64,000 bases of DNA from Pseudomonas sp. TTU2014-080ASC (GCF_001446935.1 NZ_LKKK01000002.1:964250-1028249), one strand, 5' to 3'; positions 53,229 through 63,184 are shown, counted from the stretch's first letter. Program-made: numbers and translations. The notes: a model not told the origin generated them from the letters alone.

Positions 53229-54184
53229 ACTTCAAAAAACTCGCAGCAACGCTGATCACTCTGTTGGTGGTGGCGCTGGCGTTCATTCTGGGCTGGTTTG
53301 CCTGGGAGCATTACACCCGTTCGCCGTGGACCCGTGATGCAAGGGTGCGGGCTGATGTGGTGACGCTCTCGGCGGATGTCTCTGGGCGCATCGTCAGCCT
53401 GCCGCTGCACGACAACCAGCATGTGCAAAAGGGCCAGTTGCTGCTGCAGATTGATCCTGAGCCTTATCAGCTTGCAGTCGAGCGCGCCCGTCGTTCGGTG
53501 GACGTGGCCAAGGCCGGGCTGGGGCTGGTTCAGGCGGCAATCAGCTCCAGTAGCGCGCAGCTGGCCCAGCGCCAAAGTGAGGAGCGCCGGCGCAAGGTGT
53601 TGGCGCAAGCATCATCGGTATCCCGCGAAGAGTGGGAGCGTTCGCGCACTGATGTGAGCGTGGCGCAGGCCGAATTGCTGCGTAATCAAGCTGATTTGGC
53701 GCTTGCCGAGGCGAATGTGCAGTTGGCCGTGGCTGCACTGCATCAGGCTGAGCTCGACCTCAAACGTACGCAGGTTGTGGCTCCGGTTAGTGGTTATGTC
53801 ACTAACCTGCTGACCCGTGAAGGTGACTACGCGACCGCTGGCGGCGGCTTGCTGGCGCTGGTGGACAGCGACTCCTACTACGTCAGCGGTTACTTCGAAG
53901 AAACCAAACTGCCGCACATTGTTGAAGGCCACCGCGTACGCATTCAGTTGATGAGCGGCGAGACCTTTAACGGCACCGTGCAAAGCATCGCCTACGCCAT
54001 TACTGACCGCGAAAACACCGCCGGCAGCCGGTTGCTGGCGAACATTAACCCCAGTTACACCTGGGTCAAGCTGGCGCAGCGCGTACCTGTGCGCATTGCC
54101 ATTGACCCGGATTACCCCGGCAGGGAACGACTGCGCGCCGGTACTACCGCCACCGTTACGGTGTTGGATGAAGAAGCAAAGTGA
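53225..54184 (+). CDS. HlyD-family membrane fusion protein (AaeA-like)
   Basis: From the ATG at 53225 (ATGA overlap) the protein has 319 residues: one membrane helix, biotinyl-lipoyl-like DARVRADVVTLSADVSGRI, a long hairpin of coiled coil and TQVVAPVSGYVTNL returning to the lipoyl half. It is the periplasmic adaptor for the FUSC pump. Confidence 0.92.
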   Translation: MNFKKLAATLITLLVVALAFILGWFAWEHYTRSPWTRDARVRADVVTLSADVSGRIVSLPLHDNQHVQKGQLLLQIDPEPYQLAVERARRSVDVAKAGLGLVQAAISSSSAQLAQRQSEERRRKVLAQASSVSREEWERSRTDVSVAQAELLRNQADLALAEANVQLAVAALHQAELDLKRTQVVAPVSGYVTNLLTREGDYATAGGGLLALVDSDSYYVSGYFEETKLPHIVEGHRVRIQLMSGETFNGTVQSIAYAITDRENTAGSRLLANINPSYTWVKLAQRVPVRIAIDPDYPGRERLRAGTTATVTVLDEEAK

Positions 54185-54197
54185 CAAGGAATGCACA

Positions 54198-55616
54198 ATG
54201 AATAACGGCTGCAAAAACGCGCTGCGCACCAAGGCGCTGATGGGCATGAGCCTGATTGCGCCCATGGCGCTGGCTGACAACTCACTGAACCAGCGTGATG
54301 ACATCAACAGTGATGTGAATCTGCGGCAAAAGGCAGAAATGCAGGTGACGCCAGGGTTCGTAGAGGGCTCTTCATTTCGCGGTCTGCTGCGTAACTACTA
54401 TCAATCCCGCGATAACCATGAGCCGGGTAGCCGCGACCCTAAGGAGTGGGTGCAGGGTGTGTTCCTCTCGTTTCGCTCGGGCTACACCGATACGCCGATT
54501 GGCGTCGGCCTTGATGTGCATGGTTTCTATGGCCTGAAACTGGATGGCGGCGATGGTTCGGGCGGTGTGTTGGCAATGCCGCTTAATAGCAAAGGGGAGC
54601 CTGAGTCGGAGTTCTCCGCAGCGGGGGCCGCTGTTAAGTTCCGCGGTCTTGGCAGCCTGATGATTGCCGGTGACCAGATCGTCGAAAATCCGGTGGCCGG
54701 TGGTGGAATGGGCCGGGTTTTTCCACAGACGCTGCGGGGCATCAGTCTGCGTAATTATTCGGTAGAAAACCTGACTCTGGATGCCGGCTGGGTCGATGCG
54801 TTCCGTCTGCGTAACCAGAGCGGGCGCAGCGACTTGACGAGTAATTACGGCTCGCGCAACAAGGCTGGCGAGCTGGCCGATACAGAGAGTTCATCGCTGT
54901 CGTGGTTGGGTGCATCGTATAGCGCGCCACAATCCTTCTCGCTGCAGCTATACACCGGTCGGTTCAGTGATATCTGGCAGCAGAGCTATGCCGGTATCAG
55001 TTGGCCGCTGCAGTTAACCCCACAGTGGAGCCTGACTCCGTTTGCTAACCTCTACCACACCCGCGATACCGGCAGTAGCCAGCTCGGGCGGATTGATAAC
55101 GACACCTACAGTGGCGGGCTGACGGTGGCTGGCCATGGCCACAGCCTGACGTTCAGTGTGCAGAAGGTCGATGGCAATACCCCGTTCGACTACCTCAGCC
55201 AGTACGACCGCACCTTCCTCTATCTGCCTAACTCCCAGCAGTATTCGGACTTTAACGCGCCGGGCGAACTGTCCTGGAAGCTGCAATACGCCGCCAATCT
55301 GGGTTTTATCGGGGCACCTGATTTCCAGTTCACCGCTTCTTACGCTCGGGGCGAGGCGGACCTGACCAAGGTCGATCCGAACAGCAAAGGATACGGGTAC
55401 ATCTACAACGCCGATGGCAAAGACGGCAAACACTGGGAGCGCGATCTGGGTTTGCGCTATGCCGTACCCTCAGGCAAAGCCAAGGGCCTGACCGTTACTG
55501 CACGTTGGGCAACGCATCGTAATGGTCAGGGCTACACCGCCTCGGGCAACACGCGGGGTAATGCGGATGCGGATGAATACCGCGTTGTGGTCGATTACCC
55601 CTTCAGCATCTTCTGA
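54198..55616 (+). CDS. OprD-family outer-membrane porin
   Basis: The ATG at 54198, after AAGGA, gives 472 residues with a signal peptide ending near ALA-DN. The mature protein starts with SSFRGLLRNYYQSRDN and has the OprD features EWVQGVFLSFRSGYTDTPIGVG and RVVVDYPFSIF at the C-terminus. Members import amino acids or aromatic and carboxylic acids. Its placement after an AaeXAB-like efflux set is notable and may give an outer membrane route for the same compounds. Confidence 0.93.
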   Translation: MNNGCKNALRTKALMGMSLIAPMALADNSLNQRDDINSDVNLRQKAEMQVTPGFVEGSSFRGLLRNYYQSRDNHEPGSRDPKEWVQGVFLSFRSGYTDTPIGVGLDVHGFYGLKLDGGDGSGGVLAMPLNSKGEPESEFSAAGAAVKFRGLGSLMIAGDQIVENPVAGGGMGRVFPQTLRGISLRNYSVENLTLDAGWVDAFRLRNQSGRSDLTSNYGSRNKAGELADTESSSLSWLGASYSAPQSFSLQLYTGRFSDIWQQSYAGISWPLQLTPQWSLTPFANLYHTRDTGSSQLGRIDNDTYSGGLTVAGHGHSLTFSVQKVDGNTPFDYLSQYDRTFLYLPNSQQYSDFNAPGELSWKLQYAANLGFIGAPDFQFTASYARGEADLTKVDPNSKGYGYIYNADGKDGKHWERDLGLRYAVPSGKAKGLTVTARWATHRNGQGYTASGNTRGNADADEYRVVVDYPFSIF

Positions 55617-55651
55617 CCGTTAAGAGCCGGTTGGCCGCAATGGCCGCCCGT

Positions 55652-56503
55652 TCAGCCAATACGCCAGTAGCCACTGAAGTGGCTCTGGCCTTTGTCTCCG
55701 GTCAGAGAGAACTGGCCGCTATCGGCAGCGTCGCTGGCGTGCAAATGCACTTGGCTGGGCAGCAGTACTGGCTTCTGGAAACGTACTCCGACTTCATAGC
55801 CAGCCTTGGGCAGGCGTTTATCCAATTCAGCCAGTGCACGACCTTTGTTCCACAGGCCGTGGGCAATCGCGCGGGGGAAGCCAAACAGCTTGGCGGTTAC
55901 GCCGAACATATGAATCGGGTTGTAGTCCCCGGCGATGAGCGCATAACGACGACCGATGTTGGCGGGAGCATTCCAACTGCTAAGCGGACTTTGCGGCAGC
56001 GGCTCTTCAACCGTGCGCTCTGCAGGCTGCTGATCGGGTTTGACTGCGCGACACAGATAGCGGCTGTCGCCCTCCCAGAGCAGGCCCAACTGATCGTGCA
56101 GCTGGCACAGCGCACTAAAGGTAACGCCTTTGCTGTGAGGCTGCAGATCCTGCAGTTGCACGCTTAAAGTGAATGGCCCAAGCCCCGCCAGCGGGCGTAC
56201 AACGCGGATGCGGTTTTCCACATGCACCAAGCCCAATAGCGGGAAGGGGAAGCGCTTGTCCGTAAGTAGCTGCATCTGCAAGGGAAATGTCAGCAGGTGC
56301 GGATAGGTGGCCGGAAGATGATGTTCATCGGTAAAGCCACAAATTGTGCGGTAGCGCTCAAGGTGCTTTGCATCGACCGTTACCGGGCAGCGCACACCCA
56401 GATTGGGCAGCTCGCGTCCTGTCACCTTACGGCGCAGAGCAGAACGGATAAAAAATCCCGCCAGACCTGGCGGTGCCGGAAGATCGAGCCATTCAGTGGT
56501 CAT
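55652..56503 (-). CDS. MaoC-like double-hotdog dehydratase
   Basis: The 283-residue protein has an N-terminal degenerate hotdog and a C-terminal MaoC domain with the hydratase-2 pattern GDYNPIHMFGVTAKLFGFPRAIAHG (spread over about residues 191-215; Asp/His catalytic pair). It should hydrate or dehydrate acyl-CoA or acyl-ACP esters. It converges on the porin gene; no pathway partner is adjacent. Confidence 0.87.
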   Translation of the reverse strand: MTTEWLDLPAPPGLAGFFIRSALRRKVTGRELPNLGVRCPVTVDAKHLERYRTICGFTDEHHLPATYPHLLTFPLQMQLLTDKRFPFPLLGLVHVENRIRVVRPLAGLGPFTLSVQLQDLQPHSKGVTFSALCQLHDQLGLLWEGDSRYLCRAVKPDQQPAERTVEEPLPQSPLSSWNAPANIGRRYALIAGDYNPIHMFGVTAKLFGFPRAIAHGLWNKGRALAELDKRLPKAGYEVGVRFQKPVLLPSQVHLHASDAADSGQFSLTGDKGQSHFSGYWRIG

Positions 56504-56679
56504 TCGCTAACTCCTGGTAACCGGATGCGCAGCATAGATGTCTGAGGTGATCCTACATTGGCCGTTTCGCCCGTGTGAACGGCGAGTCAGTCAATTACAA
56601 GGTAAATACTGCCTTGAGCCTGCCCCCCAAAGCTTAATAAGATGCCTGCATTCACGACTTAGAAGAATTACAAAACACT

Positions 56680-57672
56680 ATGCGTGACCTCACCGACGAC
56701 GTGTCGTTGATGCGCCTGGCCATGGATGCATTACGGGCCAGCGGCAACGATCCAGATCAGGTCCTGAAACGCCTTGGGCTACCAGCCTCCGGTTTACCCT
56801 CCGGGCGCTTTCCTCATGGGGCTCAAGCCTTGTTTTGGGCAGCTGCGGCTGAAACCTGTGACGAGGAAAATGTCGGGTTGTACCTGGCCCGACACCTGCC
56901 GCCGTTCCACGGTTTATTGCTCGAGTATCTGTTCCTTTCCAGCGAAACCTTTGGCGATGGTTTGCGCCATGCCCTGCGTTATGCGCGGCTGTTGTCCGAC
57001 ACGTTAAGCGCGTCGCTGCAGGTGGAAGGTGAAGAGGCCGTGCTGGTGCTGGGGCTGCTGCCGAATACGCCCCGGCACTTCCCGGAGATGCTCGCCGCAG
57101 CGGTTATCCGCTTATTCAGTGCACTGACCGAAGGGGAGTTCCGCTGCCGTAAGGTGCAGTTCATGCATGCCAGCGGCGCTCCGGCGCAAGACTATGAACA
57201 GGTCTATGGCTGCCCGGCTGAACTGGGCTGTGAGCGCAATGCGCTGCTGTTCAATGCTGCCGTACTGAGCAAGTCTTCCCGCCATGCCGCGCCTGAGTTG
57301 CTGCGAATGCACGAATCACTGGCGCGGCGGCAACTGGCGGAAGTGGAGCGCCTGGATCTGGTGCGTCAGGTGCATGAGTTGATCGGCGAGCTGCTGGTCA
57401 ATGGCGGAGCCACTCTCGAACAGGTTGCTGCACGCCTGGATATGCCTGCCCGGCGTCTGCGTGAGCGTCTGACCATGGCCGGCGTGCGTTTTAACGATCT
57501 GGTCACCGATTACCGTTGCCGTCTGGCCAAAGATTTATTGCTCAACACCGATGAGCGCATTGAAGTGGTGGTTGAGCGCACAGGCTTCTCAGAGCCCAGC
57601 ACCTTTTACCGGGCGTTCAAACGCTGGGTCGGCGAGACGCCGGTGGAGTTTCGCAAGCGCGGCAAAGGGTAA
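56680..57672 (+). CDS. AraC-family regulator, OruR/ArgR-like type
   Basis: The 330-residue protein has an N-terminal 'arabinose-binding domain-like' region of the OruR type (residues 1-200) and a C-terminal double HTH with DLLLNTDERIEVVVERTGF and EPSTFYRAFKRWVGETP. It diverges from the MaoC-like gene and may regulate it. The ligand is unknown. Ribosome site is weak. Confidence 0.9.
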   Translation: MRDLTDDVSLMRLAMDALRASGNDPDQVLKRLGLPASGLPSGRFPHGAQALFWAAAAETCDEENVGLYLARHLPPFHGLLLEYLFLSSETFGDGLRHALRYARLLSDTLSASLQVEGEEAVLVLGLLPNTPRHFPEMLAAAVIRLFSALTEGEFRCRKVQFMHASGAPAQDYEQVYGCPAELGCERNALLFNAAVLSKSSRHAAPELLRMHESLARRQLAEVERLDLVRQVHELIGELLVNGGATLEQVAARLDMPARRLRERLTMAGVRFNDLVTDYRCRLAKDLLLNTDERIEVVVERTGFSEPSTFYRAFKRWVGETPVEFRKRGKG

Positions 57673-57891
57673 AGCCATAACGCATCGCTTCAGAGGGCAT
57701 AGTGGCAGACCGGCTATTGAGTCGATCAATGGCATGCTTGCTGAGTCGCGCCACTGTTTTCCTTATCTATCCTTGATGATCGGACACCTTTACTGAACAT
57801 CCATTTGTTCAGCAAAGGGGACGGCACGTTGCATTCGAAATGGAGCAGAAAGTCTCCGTCATCTGAACCGTGAGCAAGGAGTGGAAACACC

Positions 57892-58392
57892 ATGGCTAAC
57901 ATCGGCAGTAAACCCAAGACCAAATTCCGGGGTGATCCGGCGATCTTCGGCACCCTGGTGGAGGATCACGACCATCACCGTCAACTCATTGCCCAGATCG
58001 AAGAAACCCAGGGCGCCTCTGAGGCCCGCAAAGCACTGTTTGCTGAGCTGACCGCCGAAATCAAAGGCCACGCAGCTGCAGAAGAACAGGCTCTGTGGTC
58101 GACCGTATTACGCAAACCGGAGATCACCGAAGATGGCCGTCACGCGGTGGCGGAGCATAAGGAAATGGATGATTTGCTGGAGGAGCTGGCAGAAACCGAT
58201 ATGGCTTCTGGAGGCTGGTTGCAGCGTTTCCGCAAGGTCAAGGAAGAGTACCTGCATCACATTAAGGAAGAAGAGCAGGAACTGTTCGTCTCGGTTGAGA
58301 AGCGTCTTACACAAGACGATAAATCCTATATGGACAGTGTGTTCAAGAGGCGCAAGGTGGCGGAAAAGGCCAAGGTAAAAAAAGCATCCTGA
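57892..58392 (+). CDS. Hemerythrin/HHE-domain protein
   Basis: The 166-residue four-helix protein has the di-iron ligand pattern: His26/His28/His29 (EDHDHH), His60 and Glu64 (HAAAEE), His89 (EHKEM) and His122/His123 with Glu127 (HHIKEEE). Such proteins bind O2 or NO or store iron. The Lys-rich tail (KRRKVAEKAKVKK) is unusual and might contact DNA or membrane. AAGGAG precedes the ATG, and a terminator follows. Confidence 0.9.
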   Translation: MANIGSKPKTKFRGDPAIFGTLVEDHDHHRQLIAQIEETQGASEARKALFAELTAEIKGHAAAEEQALWSTVLRKPEITEDGRHAVAEHKEMDDLLEELAETDMASGGWLQRFRKVKEEYLHHIKEEEQELFVSVEKRLTQDDKSYMDSVFKRRKVAEKAKVKKAS

Positions 58393-58402
58393 GCCGCTTG
58401 CT

Positions 58403-58423
58403 ACGGGGCCTATGGCCCCGTTT
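58403..58423 (+). terminator. Rho-independent terminator after the hemerythrin gene
   Basis: ACGGGGCC (58403-58410) and GGCCCCGT (58414-58421) form a perfect 8-bp stem with a 3-base loop, followed by TTT. It lies 11 bases after the hemerythrin stop. Confidence 0.8.
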
Positions 58424-58579
58424 CAGCATTAAAAGCAGATGTTTTTGTGCCTGTTCCAGGCATATCCTTAGTGGTCTTTAAGAACTTTCCTACACGGCCT
58501 TCAGGCTGTGCTGGCTCTATTAGTGAGAGCTGATCCGAATAATCGAAGCCATCCAGTTACACACAGAGATGGTTTCGCT

Positions 58580-61318
58580 ATGAGCAATCAGATCCACTTC
58601 CGCGCTGATGCCGCCCAAAGCACCTCTTGCGCGCATAACAAAGGTAAAAGAACACCTGCCTGGGCCGGTATGGTTCTGTTTTTCTATGGCTATGAGGTTG
58701 CCCTGGCTCCATTGGCAGTGGCAGCTAGCGCCAGCGAGCTGTCTTCCAGCCAGACCAGCTTTTCTGGCGAGAAAGAATATGCGCTGCACGTTGCCCAAGG
58801 CGAAACCGCTGCTCAGATCGCCCAGCGTTTCGATGTGCCGGAAGCTGAACTGCTCGCAGTGCGGGCTCAGATGAAAACCTTGGGGTGGGATGAGCATGTA
58901 TGGCTGATTCCTAACCGTCATACGGCTGCCACCGCAGGCTATCCATCATATGTGTTGCACGTGATGCGTCAGGGCGAGAGCGTTGCCTCCCTAGCCCTGG
59001 CCAATAACCGTTCAGTCAACGAGCTGACGCGTCTGAATAGCCTGGCGATGGGCAAAACCAACGCCTCCGTGCTGAAATCCGGCGACCTTATTCTGCTGCC
59101 TGCGCCACTGCAGCAAGCCACCGCTGAACGTACCGAAGGCGAGCGCCGTCAGTATCAGATGTACGAGCAGCGCGTTGCGCAGATGCTCTCCAGCATCGGC
59201 ACGGCCCACGAAAATCGCGCAAAAAACGACGGTCAGGGACAAGACACGGCTGACCTGTTGGCGCAGCAAGCGGCTGCCGGTGCCAGTGCGGCTCTGTCGC
59301 AGGGGGCCGAGAACCTGCTGGGCAACTTTGGCCGCGCGCGCGTCAACGTGCGCACCAATATTGACACCCATGATACGGATCTTGAGCTGGATTACCTGCA
59401 TCCACTGCTGGAACATGACAAGGGCATTGCCTTTGCTCAGGTCGGTACCCGTACCGTTGGTGAGCGCAATATCGGCAACCTCGGTGTCGGTTACCGCCAT
59501 GAGGTTTCTTCTGAGCTGATGGTCGGCGCGAACGCTTTTGTTGATCAGGATTTCACCCGCGATCACACCCGTGGCAGCGTGGGTGTTGAAGCCTGGGGCA
59601 ACAGTGCGCGTCTGGCTGCCAACGTCTACGCCCCGATCAGTGGTTGGAAAGAGTCGGGTGAGGATCACCTGAACAAAGACCCTGAGCTGTTTGACCTTTA
59701 CGAGCGTCCTGCCAAAGGCTGGGATGCCCGTGGTGAAATCGCACTGCCCGGCGCACCGCAGCTTGCTCTGACAGGTAAGTACTTCCAGTGGAAAGGCGAG
59801 GGCGTGGACGTCAACAGCAGCGGCTCGCTGGAAAAGGACCCACGCGGTCACAGCTTTGGTATGAAGTGGCAGCCCGTCCCGCTGCTTGGTTTCAGTGCTG
59901 AACACCAGAAGATCAATGGTGGTGAAGGCAACTGGATTGTGGGTGCGAACCTGAACTGGAGCTTCGACCTGACTCTGGACGAGCAGCTCAACACCCAGAA
60001 AGCCGCTGCAATCCGCCCGCTGGCCGAAGCCCGCAAAGACTTCGTAGAACGCGACTACAGCGTGGTCCTGGACTACAAGCATAAGGAGAAGCAAGTCGAG
60101 CCGTTCGAGTTCGTCTTCAGTGTGCTGTCTCTGACTGCGCCAGTTCCGTCAGCGCCTCAAGCCCTGGTTAGCCCAAGCCCTGAGTTGCGCGGTGGGATCA
60201 AGAATGCCCAAGTGCGTTATGAACTCGGCGCAGTTGTTTCTGGGCGCAATGGCAAGGCTGCAAGTGGTTTGAAGGTGACGATTGATCCTCAAACTGGTCT
60301 GGTCACTATCCCGCCAGGCATCCGTGCTCATTCAGTTCAGGTTATTGCCTATCAAGAAGTCGGCGGTCAGGTTAAGTCCACCGCGACCTACCAGTTGAGT
60401 GTTACGGAGCCGTTGGACAGTGATGGTGACGGCCTGTACGACGTGGAAGAGGAACAGTACGGCACCGATCCGCACAATCCGGATACCGATGGCGACGGTA
60501 TGACCGACAAAGAAGAAATCGATGCTGGTCTGAATCCGCTGGACCCGAATGACGGCGTGGACACTGACGGCGACGGCATCAGCGACGCTGAAGAAGAAGC
60601 GTTGGGTACCGATCCGAACAACCCGGATACCGACGGTGACGGCATCCCCGATGGCGAAGAAGTAGCTAACGGTGGCAATCCGCTGGACCCGAAAGACGGC
60701 GTCGATACTGACGGCGACGGCATCAGCGATGTTGAAGAAGGCAACCTGGGTACCGATCCGAACAACCCGGATACCGATGGTGACGGCATCTCTGACGGCG
60801 ACGAAGTCGCCAACGGTGGTAACCCGCTGGATCCGAAAGACGGTGTGGATACCGACGGCGACGGCATCTCTGACGGCGACGAAGTAGCCAACGGCGGAAA
60901 CCCGCTGGATCCGAAAGACGGTGTGGATACTGACGGCGACGGCATCAGCGATGCATTAGAAGAGACCCTGGGTACCGATCCGAACAATCCGGATACCGAC
61001 GGAGATGGTTTAACTGATAAAGAGGAAATTGATGCAGGCCTGAATCCGTTGGATCCAAATGACAACCCCGCAGCCCCGTCTGCAGTTGTTATTAACGGAT
61101 TAGATGCGCAAGGTCACCCTAAAGTAGGGCAAGTGTTGACTGCTGAAGTGACATGTATCGGTACTTGTGCGCCAGAGCTGAAATACCAGTGGCAGATTGA
61201 GAGTGTGGTAGGCAGTGGTGAGTTTACCAATATAGGTGAAGCGACAACTGTTAATACCTATATCCCTAAAGCCAGTGATCAAAAGAGAAAGGTTCGAATT
61301 TTAGTTTCACTGCCTTAA
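58580..61318 (+). CDS. Inverse autotransporter (intimin/invasin family) with LysM-like and TSP3-type repeats
   Basis: The ATG at 58580 gives 912 residues (a longer frame is open 24 codons upstream). Residues 25-50 form an extended signal ([10 protein letters not shown], then LAVAASA) like that of intimin. Two LysM-like segments (about 66-111 and 123-174) should hold it to peptidoglycan. The outer-membrane barrel spans about 255-500, and a bacterial Ig-like domain about 520-610. About 200 residues of [13 protein letters not shown] Ca-binding repeats come next (612-828), and then a last Ig-like domain with a Cys pair ([10 protein letters not shown]). The passenger is exported C-terminally. It is a likely adhesin. 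Confidence 0.93.
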   Translation: MSNQIHFRADAAQSTSCAHNKGKRTPAWAGMVLFFYGYEVALAPLAVAASASELSSSQTSFSGEKEYALHVAQGETAAQIAQRFDVPEAELLAVRAQMKTLGWDEHVWLIPNRHTAATAGYPSYVLHVMRQGESVASLALANNRSVNELTRLNSLAMGKTNASVLKSGDLILLPAPLQQATAERTEGERRQYQMYEQRVAQMLSSIGTAHENRAKNDGQGQDTADLLAQQAAAGASAALSQGAENLLGNFGRARVNVRTNIDTHDTDLELDYLHPLLEHDKGIAFAQVGTRTVGERNIGNLGVGYRHEVSSELMVGANAFVDQDFTRDHTRGSVGVEAWGNSARLAANVYAPISGWKESGEDHLNKDPELFDLYERPAKGWDARGEIALPGAPQLALTGKYFQWKGEGVDVNSSGSLEKDPRGHSFGMKWQPVPLLGFSAEHQKINGGEGNWIVGANLNWSFDLTLDEQLNTQKAAAIRPLAEARKDFVERDYSVVLDYKHKEKQVEPFEFVFSVLSLTAPVPSAPQALVSPSPELRGGIKNAQVRYELGAVVSGRNGKAASGLKVTIDPQTGLVTIPPGIRAHSVQVIAYQEVGGQVKSTATYQLSVTEPLDSDGDGLYDVEEEQYGTDPHNPDTDGDGMTDKEEIDAGLNPLDPNDGVDTDGDGISDAEEEALGTDPNNPDTDGDGIPDGEEVANGGNPLDPKDGVDTDGDGISDVEEGNLGTDPNNPDTDGDGISDGDEVANGGNPLDPKDGVDTDGDGISDGDEVANGGNPLDPKDGVDTDGDGISDALEETLGTDPNNPDTDGDGLTDKEEIDAGLNPLDPNDNPAAPSAVVINGLDAQGHPKVGQVLTAEVTCIGTCAPELKYQWQIESVVGSGEFTNIGEATTVNTYIPKASDQKRKVRILVSLP
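60420..61070 (+). repeat. In-gene tandem repeats encoding TSP3-like Ca-binding units
   Basis: Within the autotransporter gene, units of about 80-130 bp repeat with few changes: GATACCGACGGCGACGGCAT recurs near 60560, 60710, 60850 and 60925, alternating with sections for [12 protein letters not shown] or LGTDPNNP. The near identity of 60820-60905 and 60880-60950 suggests recent copying, so unit number may vary between strains. Confidence 0.8.
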
Positions 61319-61324
61319 GTAGCT

Positions 61325-61357
61325 GTCGGTGGTGGGCCTTTAGTGCCCACCACTGAC
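61325..61357 (+). terminator. Long hairpin at the end of the autotransporter gene
   Basis: Arms 61325-61337 and 61345-61357 pair over 13 bp (one G-T pair) with a 7-base loop, starting 7 bases after the stop. No T-run follows, so termination may need Rho or the hairpin may protect the 3' end. Confidence 0.6.
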
Positions 61358-61461
61358 AATCAGATTAGGGGTGTAGATTGATTTTATTTAGGCGACTCCC
61401 AAAGACTTTTTAAATGTTCTGGTTTTAGCGGTGAGAATGCCCAGGAACTACGAGGATTTTC

Positions 61462-61560
61462 ATGAATAAGTTAAATATCTTATTTTCGCTTCTTTGCGAC
61501 GGCGAGGCATCTGCGGCTAGTACAGAAACGACGACAGAGGTTAGAGGCGCTTTCCAGTAA
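61462..61560 (+). CDS. Short ORF with a good ribosome site, possibly a broken gene
   Basis: ATG at 61462, with GAGG six bases upstream, encodes 32 residues starting MNKLNILFSLL, which looks like the start of a signal peptide, then a Thr/Ala-rich part. TAA follows at 61558. A second frame overlapping it (about 61475-61876, containing MYTPPKQYVHPTNEYG near its middle) has coding-like composition but no start. A frameshift near 61490 would join them. I recognise neither part. Confidence 0.35.
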   Translation: MNKLNILFSLLCDGEASAASTETTTEVRGAFQ

Positions 61561-61918
61561 TGGCGTTCATGTGAAGGAGATGTACACGCCACCGAAACAA
61601 TATGTTCATCCCACAAATGAATATGGCAGCCATCAGACGATTTGGGGCGGTGTCGATAGTATCTGCAAGTCCCTTGTTGGTAATGGACTTACTCAGCATT
61701 ATCCCTGCTGCTTTGTGTCGGATGACTATGCGAAGGTTTTTTTAAAGCTACTGAAAATAACTCGATTAGCGCATTCCGGGCGTCAGCAATACGGAAGTTT
61801 AAGGCCACCATTCCGACAGGTTAAATGGAGCATTTTCGAGGGGGGTAAGATAGGGAACAGATCATTGGCTGGCTGATTTTTTGAATTATCAGCCAGCTTC
61901 ATGTCTGTCATTTTCAGG

Positions 61919-62941
61919 CTAGAACCAACGGTAAGGAATCGATGGGTTGTGTATGCGAATAAAGCGACTGAGTAATGTCCTCAGGGCAATCGTTTCTGGC
62001 ACACCCAGACTGGTCATGATCTGTTCTTCGGCGCGGTTGCTTTCATCGAATATCTGCTGGACCAGATTATGGCCAGTCGGTGTAAGCACAATCGCAGCGT
62101 GATCATCTTCCGGGGCGTGAAGGTCATCAGCCTCATGAATATCAATCAGCCCTCTGGCTACCAGATCGTTGATAACTTCTGGTCCGAAGTCAGTCCCCGC
62201 ATAGCCGGCCAGCGTGACCAGTTCGTGATAAGTGCGGCCTTCTCTAGTGCCCAGCGCGCTCAGAATCAGGTATTCAGTGCTGCTGAGGTTGAGTTTCTCG
62301 GCGGACTCTTTGGATTTACCCACGAAGTGGAAATAGGCGGTTGCCAGCAAGTAGCCGATTGGGCTTTTCTCACTGAAGTTGCGCGGGTCTTCTCCCGGTG
62401 GTGGTGCGGTATTCACTGCGGTGCTGGTCGCGATGGCGTAACTGCCGCGCTGGAACACCAGTGGTGCTGTGTCGGTTTTGTCGTAGGTGAGGACTTCACC
62501 GACCAGAATGATGTGATCACCACCATCAAAAATATTTTTGGTGCGGCACTGGAGCCTGGCTGTGCAGCCTGACAGTAACGGAGCGTTGCCCAGTCCGTCC
62601 TGGTACTCAATGCCGGTGAACTTTTCCTGGCCGCTGACGCTGCGGGCGAAATGCCCGGAGAGCTTGTCCTGATCGTGCGCCAGAATGTGTACAGCCCAAT
62701 GAGAGGCCGACTCAAAAGTAGGCAGGCTGTTGGATTTTCGCGCCAGACTCCACAGCACCAATGGTGGATCCATGGAGACCGAGTTGAAGCTGTTAGCGGT
62801 TACCCCGGCTGGCGTACCGTCTTCACCTCGCGCGGTGATAATGGTTACCCCAGTCGTAAAGGTCCCGAGTACTTGGCGAAACTCTTTTGGGTCCAGAGTC
62901 GTATTTGATTGTTGCACGGGGGGCTTGATCATGGTGTTCAC
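61919..62941 (-). CDS. Flavin reductase with MarR-like C-terminal domain
   Basis: The GTG at 62941, with AGGA six bases upstream, gives 340 residues. Residues 20-175 form a FMN/FAD:NADH reductase domain of the HpaC/HsaB type (FTTGVTIITA, GVTANSFNSVSMDPPLV). Residues 185-340 form a winged-helix MarR-like domain. This order is known in the C1 reductase of the Acinetobacter p-hydroxyphenylacetate hydroxylase, where the tail senses the aromatic substrate. It would supply reduced flavin to a two-component monooxygenase encoded outside the window. Confidence 0.9.
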   Translation of the reverse strand: MNTMIKPPVQQSNTTLDPKEFRQVLGTFTTGVTIITARGEDGTPAGVTANSFNSVSMDPPLVLWSLARKSNSLPTFESASHWAVHILAHDQDKLSGHFARSVSGQEKFTGIEYQDGLGNAPLLSGCTARLQCRTKNIFDGGDHIILVGEVLTYDKTDTAPLVFQRGSYAIATSTAVNTAPPPGEDPRNFSEKSPIGYLLATAYFHFVGKSKESAEKLNLSSTEYLILSALGTREGRTYHELVTLAGYAGTDFGPEVINDLVARGLIDIHEADDLHAPEDDHAAIVLTPTGHNLVQQIFDESNRAEEQIMTSLGVPETIALRTLLSRFIRIHNPSIPYRWF

Positions 62942-63086
62942 GTTCAGTCCTGTGAATCTTTGTGGGGTTACTGATTGAGGATTTTGAGTATTCCTGTCAC
63001 CCGTTGCATGCTCAGAACGGACGAGGGATGAGCATGTCTTTAATCATTTTTTGTAAGTAAATGAGCTAGGACTGCAGCGAACGCCC

Positions 63087-63109
63087 AAAAAAAACCCCCT
63101 TTCGGGGGG
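63087..63109 (-). terminator. Rho-independent terminator after the aldolase gene
   Basis: On the minus strand a CCCCC-GAAA-GGGGG stem (63095-63108) runs into a T8 run (63087-63094). It lies about 75 bases beyond the aldolase stop and closes that operon. Confidence 0.85.
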
Positions 63110-63184
63110 TGGTAGAAGCGTGAGTTCTTACCGAGGTTGCGAGTTGCTACGTGATGTGGCGTTCTGCTGCTGTATGGCGTGTAC

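Larger units (their letters stand above)
61319..61918. other. AT-richer gap after the autotransporter gene
   Basis: This 600-base stretch holds a strong hairpin (61325-61357), a short ORF with a good ribosome site (61462-61560) and a longer frame with no clear start (to 61876). Composition is AT-richer than the genes on either side. The frames look broken and may be a decayed gene. Confidence 0.6.

Noticed and set aside
60388..61065. 225-codon minus-strand frame opposite the autotransporter repeats
   Set aside because: Its repetitive Ser/Pro-rich translation is the complement of the Asp/Gly-rich repeats; no start signal.
60420..61070. CRISPR array in the repeated part of the autotransporter gene
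   Set aside because: The repeats are in frame, vary in length and encode calcium-binding motifs; there are no uniform spacers.
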